From: Muricea muricata
Lineage: Eukaryota > Cnidaria > Anthozoa > Malacalcyonacea > Plexauridae
Assembly: GCA_963855995.1 (NCBI GenBank)
Contig: OY979725.1
Location: forward strand, 12,566,383 to 12,630,382
DNA: 64,000 nt
Reading direction: 5' to 3'
Shown here piece after piece: positions 60,051-64,000 of this stretch (its first letter is position 1; each line of letters opens with the position of its first letter). The position numbers were made by a program, and so were the translations under genes. The notes beneath the pieces are model-generated. The model saw only the letters and a list, made by a program, of their open reading frames with translations. It had not been told where the DNA came from and searched no databases.

Positions 60051-60141
60051 TGAAACCAACCTGTTACTGCTCAGCAAACTACCAGTTCCCTCGATCAACG
60101 ATAGTCGATGAAGCTTGGCGCTCGTAGGTTGTGTAAAACCA

Positions 60142-60681
60142 TTTACTAAATCAAAGTCGTCTAGTCAAATTTTGAGTTCTTCAGCTAAGTTAAACGATCT
60201 TTTATGGCGAGGTCTTTTCAAGAAGGCATGAAGCATAGATGCGCAAACACTGTACAGCCTTTAAAGAATATGTCTAACGATCGTATGTTTAACGTACGTA
60301 TGTTTAACGATCTTTTGATGACCAGGCCTTTGCAAGAAGGAAAGTCGAAGTTTGCATATATATTGACTTTCCGTCGGTCGTTTCTTTCTTGATCGAGCTT
60401 TATATGTCATTGTGTTCAGTGTCCTTGATATAGGAGTCATGTATTTATGGCCTTGGGTTTGATTCCCAAACACTGCATGGCAGTCTTCAGCTCTTTCAAG
60501 TAATAAGATAACTTTGGAACAAGATGGCAATGCGTTATTTACTATATGCCTGGTCATGCTGTAACTAATCATATAGTACACTCTACAAACCTTAACTCAG
60601 AACGTTGGCTGTCAGTTTCTATTCGTTGTTGCTTTGAAACATTGCAGATACTGCTAACCTGGCTATAACCTGTAAAATGCT
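60142..60681. repeat. Spacer of the giant inverted repeat, itself a diverged arm copy
   Basis: The spacer starts TTTACTAAATCAAAGTCGTC, matching 59394 onward (TTACTAAATCAAAGCCGTC). It continues with TTTCCGTCGGTCGTTTCTTT and GTGTCCTTGATATAGGAGTC, equivalent to 59500-59570, in direct orientation. It is therefore an older, diverged direct duplicate of part of the left arm, not unrelated DNA. Confidence 0.8.
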
Positions 60682-62401
60682 TGGTTTTACACAACCTACG
60701 AGCGCCAAGCTTCATCGACTATCGTTGATCGAGGGAACTGGTAGTTTGCTGAGCAGTAACAGGTTGGTTTCACGACTTACCGATAAAATGCGTTATGTAC
60801 AAGCTGTAAGTCTCAAACGTTCCTATCGGTAGAGAATACAAATGTCGTTGGTGGGATCAATTGTGTCCTATCAAGGATAAAGCTTGGCGGTCGTAGCTTA
60901 TATAAATAATAAAACCACCCATTTTACAGGTTATGGCACAAGAAAACTGCATTGCCGCCGTTGTTTTACAATTCCGAGCTACAACATTAACAGTGTCAGT
61001 AATGTTTAAAACCCGGCAACCTTGAAAACAAGTTGATTTTACGACCGAACTGCAGTTTCCTTGTGACACAACCTATAAAATCTATTATGTACAAGCTGTG
61101 AGTTGGAAACGTTCCTATTGGCAGTGAACATAAGTGTCCATTGTAGGATCAATAGTTACCTATCAAGGATATCTTGACGCTCGTAGCTTATATAAAATCA
61201 CGCGTTCTACAGTGCCATCTTGTTATCTCATTGGAAGAGCAAAAGACTGCCATTCAGTGTTTGGGAATTAAACCCAAGGCCATAAGTATATGGCTCCTAT
61301 ATCAAGGACACTGAACACAATGGCATATAATGCTCGATCAAGAAAGAAACGACTGACGGAAAGTTAATAATGATGCAAAATTTTACTTTTCCTCTTGCAA
61401 AGATCTGGTAAAAGATCGTTAAACATAGCTGAAGTACTTAAAACATGACTAGACGGCTTTGATTTAGTAAGCGTTGTCGTCTTTGATTCTTTCCTAAAAG
61501 AAAACACTTGCTTTCAAGGCTTTAATGTGTTTGCGCATCTTTGCGCATCCATGGTCGTACCGTAAGCGTTAGGAAGAAGTCAGCCATATATTACTGGCAC
61601 AGTGTAATGGTTTAGCTAGCTAAACCACTACACTGTAGCTTTAAAGTGTAGTGGTTTAGTGGTGTCTTGAAGTCTTTTCGTCGTTATTTCTTTATGAAGA
61701 CAACTTGTCTTCTCGAACGAAGGGAAATAACGACGAGAAGTCTTCAATGCACCAACCCTACAGGTCTGTCCCCAACAGTCAAGTTAATGAAATTTGCTTA
61801 AATATTAGTTAATAACACTAGGAAAACAACGTTTGCCTCCTTGGCCTCGCGGTACTGCCTAGTGTTTTCCTGCACTCCACGCCCAGCTTTGACTTCAGTT
61901 TTGGGTGGATCGAGCACCGATCAGAATTAAATGCTTACCAAACTCAGTCGAACTGGACCGGTCCTCGATCCACCCAAAATCGAAGTCAAGACAGTTGTCT
62001 TTACCTCTCGGCCACGGAGGGAAAGATATTTGCCAAAGAAAGCTTTAACGAGTCTTCCCTTGTTCATCAGCATCCAAATAAAAAAAATTGCAAAATTGTC
62101 CCTTACAGGCGTTTCTTTTGGCAAGTTACCTAAGTAAACTATAAGTAAAGTAGCAGAAGAAAGACCTGAGTAAGAAATAATGGCAAAAACACTTCGTTCG
62201 CGCAATAAAAACTGATTTTCAGCTTCCTAAAAAGATCATTGAATGTTATACATACGGGTATTTGCTGGCGGACAAAGGTCGTCTGACGTCATTTGCTTCT
62301 GCAACCCGAAGAAGAAGCTTCGATTTTTATGTCTCCTGACGAACATTTTGAAAGTCTCAATACAATCTTAATCTTGAGTATAAATGTCCATTGGTTGTAC
62401 G

Positions 62402-62545
62402 GAAATGGCGAGGAAGGTACGAAAGAAACACAACGTGCAAATTGGAGCTGAAACGACGAAGAAATGGAAAAAAATTGCGAAGACAAATCTGCCGTTGTCG
62501 GGAGAAATCAAAATCAAAATGGCGTCGTCTTCTTCTCCAGTCTAG
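62402..62545 (+). pseudogene. Short basic ORF in the right arm, possible transposon 5' exon
   Basis: ATG at 62405 opens a basic peptide (MARKVRKKHNVQIG, then ETTKKWKKIAKTN) ending MASSSSPV before TAG. The left-arm counterpart (58340-58475, opposite strand) begins MARKIRKKHNEQIG, but shifts frame after KKWKK because of a 1-bp indel. It was probably coding once; the family is not recognised. Confidence 0.3.
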
Positions 62546-62879
62546 AAATGCAACGAAAATCGCTATTGTGTAGTTGGGCATTAAAAGTATTGGATTTTTA
62601 TTCGACATGTAAGCATTCTCTAACTATTCTGTGCACGTTTTAGTCATTAAATGTTATCTTGTTTGAAAAACCATTCGGTCTGCTTACCAGGGTGAAATCT
62701 ATTTTAAAATCTAAGTTAAATATAGTTCAGATAAAGGATAAATCAACATGATCTAATAAATCTATACTCTCTTTTTGTCATGCCAGCAAGACCGTAAAAA
62801 GTATTCGCCACGATTTAAATTTCTTTCTATTTTACGGTTTCTATTTTTCTAATCTTAAATATTGACCTTCACGTTATAG

Positions 62880-62965
62880 ATATTCCAGAGATTTTGCAAG
62901 ACAAGCACGTGACAACTGTGATGAGAGAAGCCACAGCCAAAAAGAACTTTCAAGAGGATTTAGTG
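62880..62965 (+). pseudogene. Exon-like segment in the right arm
   Basis: Acceptor TTATAG and donor GTG|GTAAAA bound a segment reading DIPEILQDKHVTTVMREATA then KKNFQEDLV. The same splice signals and reading frame occur in the left arm at 57841-57909. See that entry for alternatives. Confidence 0.4.
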
Positions 62966-63663
62966 GTAAAAACCCAAATATTACAATATACTTACTATCA
63001 TTGCAAATTCTCTATTATACCCCCCCCCCCGGATTAATAGAGAGTTTATAATGATGATTATCATCATGTATCAAGTGCTGTACCAATAGTTTCTTCATTA
63101 TTCTTTACAAATTTTAACTTACTTTTATTCTTCCTTTCTTTTTCTTCAAAACCTCTTCTGTTCTGATACACTGCACTCTACACAAGAAACATGCAAATTC
63201 AGATTTTCAGTTCAAATTCAAAGATGATTCCAAGCTAAAGGCAAGCGAGAACCATGATTCAACAAGTGTTTACATGACCAATGAGCTGCCTTTCATTTGA
63301 ATAGCAAGTCTGAATTTCCTGAACCGTTTAATTTCCCCTTTCTTTACTCCAATCTACTTTTCCTCCTGTTCACCCTCTTCTTTCCCGGGTACTCCTTCCA
63401 GGATAGCACCCCCTTCCACTGGTTTCTTTATCCTGCTTCTCCCCTTCTTTACCCCAATCCCCTTTATTTACTCCAATTTAATTTTCTTCCTCCTGTTTAC
63501 TCTACTTCTTCGCCTAGTACCCGTCAGGGTAGTACCCCTTCCTTGACACTACTTCAATCTTTATGCTGCCCCCCCCCCCACTACTCTCATAATTGTAAGT
63601 TATTCATATGACGCAGTTACTGGAGAATTATTCATTCAGCTTGACAATTACATTATATGATAA

Positions 63664-63992
63664 CTACAGTGAAACACATTTTCATTAATTCATTATGAGT
63701 TCCGCCTCATCGTCAGTAGTTTAGTTAAGTACCCGTGTTCCGGTGATTACTGATATTTTACAATTTTAACCATCCAGTCAACATTCGCAAACCGGAGTAC
63801 CCGGAATAAACCCACGACTGACTAACTCCTCACATGGGTGTCACGAGTCTGAAGTAAGGATTGAACCCACGAACTCACATGTGACAGGCGTTTGCTCTGA
63901 CGATTGCGCCACTTGGCTATTACTGTGCAGGATCAAACAATCCTACACGAGAAATTTAAATGCCGTGGCGTTGACTTGTGTTTCACTGTAAT
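63664..63992 (-). mobile_element. tRNA-headed SINE/MITE hybrid at the right arm tip
   Basis: Reverse-complement counterpart of 56347-56679. The B box is better preserved here (GTGGGTTCAATCC on the minus strand, 63866-63878), and so is the core CCGGAGTACCCGGAATAAAC (plus-strand sense). Confidence 0.6.
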
Positions 63993-64000
63993 CATTTTGT

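Larger units (their letters stand above)
56347..60141 (+). repeat. Left arm of a giant inverted repeat
   Basis: The arm is the reverse complement of 60682-63992 throughout. Anchors include the inner end (GCTCGTAGGTTGTGTAAAAC), GTTCAGTGTCCTTGATATAG at about 59551, the GGTGGATCGAGGACCGG block at 58890 and the tip ATTACAGTGAAACACAAGTC. It is about 3.79 kb because of a 474-bp insertion absent from the right arm. The inner part is nearly identical to its partner (one difference in about 120 bp checked at 59281-59400); the outer part differs more. Confidence 0.95.
60682..63992 (-). repeat. Right arm of the giant inverted repeat
   Basis: This is the partner of 56347-60141. It is 3.31 kb and lacks the left arm's 474-bp insertion. 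Its outer tip lies 8 bp from the window end, so the true boundary and any target duplication may lie outside. It contains mirrored copies of the SINE tip, tRNA-like segment, small palindromes and exon-like segment. Confidence 0.95.

Noticed and set aside
1-64000. CRISPR array, bacterial operon or prophage signals
   Set aside because: Spliced genes, poly(A) signals and SINEs show a eukaryotic genome; the tandem repeats present lack unique regularly sized spacers.

Overview
This is a eukaryotic, intron-rich animal window. Genes are split into many short exons with GT-AG (twice GC-AG) introns, intergenic DNA is AT-rich, and non-autonomous transposons are abundant. The gene set is metazoan. Several repeat types (AACAAGT-type tracts, CCTGGGTACGAGG hairpins, GGGCCGGTT/GATAGCGCTATC relics, tRNA-headed SINEs with a TCCGGGTACTCCGG core) look like those of anthozoan cnidarians. 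I therefore favour an anthozoan, but this is recognition from memory, not a database result.

Layout. (1) 0.1-7 kb: a minus-strand C2H2 zinc-finger exon shares a CCAAT-box promoter with a plus-strand SAMD3-like gene whose frame is broken at two exon boundaries. (2) 7-11.9 kb: mostly empty, with an array of short hairpin-like TTTTACCCC modules and one orphan minus-strand exon. (3) 11.9-23.6 kb: a complete 35-exon XRN2 nuclear 5'-3' exoribonuclease gene (about 1,004 aa) whose introns hold many MITEs, a SINE and a long TACCA-type pentanucleotide microsatellite. (4) 24.3-25.2 kb, minus: a single-exon ankyrin protein resembling PPP1R27, with RVxF-like PP1-docking motifs. (5) 26.4-27.4 kb: CCDC103/DNAAF19, a dynein-arm assembly factor. 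(6) 27.7-31.7 kb: the splicing factor CWC25. (7) 33.3-44.5 kb: a 23-exon SLC15 (PEPT-type) proton-coupled oligopeptide transporter of about 752 aa. XRN2, CWC25 and SLC15 assemble into frames that close exactly, which supports the exon models.

(8) 44.5-56.3 kb has no recognisable gene. It is a graveyard of nested repeats: an old tandem duplication (about 1.75 kb per unit), a TA-flanked MITE whose empty site survives in the paralogous unit, a TTAA-flanked MITE nested inside the terminal repeat of another palindromic element, and a CpG-poor AT-rich block.

(9) 56.3-64.0 kb is the most unusual object: a giant inverted repeat (arms about 3.3 kb once a 474-bp insertion in the left arm is discounted, spacer about 540 bp). 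It carries tRNA-like SINE/MITE units at both tips, smaller palindromes and tandem units inside the arms, and an exon-like segment with intact splice signals in both arms. If transcribed it would fold into a multi-kilobase hairpin RNA.

The genes do not form an operon. XRN2 (RNA decay and termination) and CWC25 (spliceosome) are nuclear RNA housekeeping factors, CCDC103 is ciliary, and SLC15 acts at the plasma membrane. Their closeness is most simply ordinary animal gene order.
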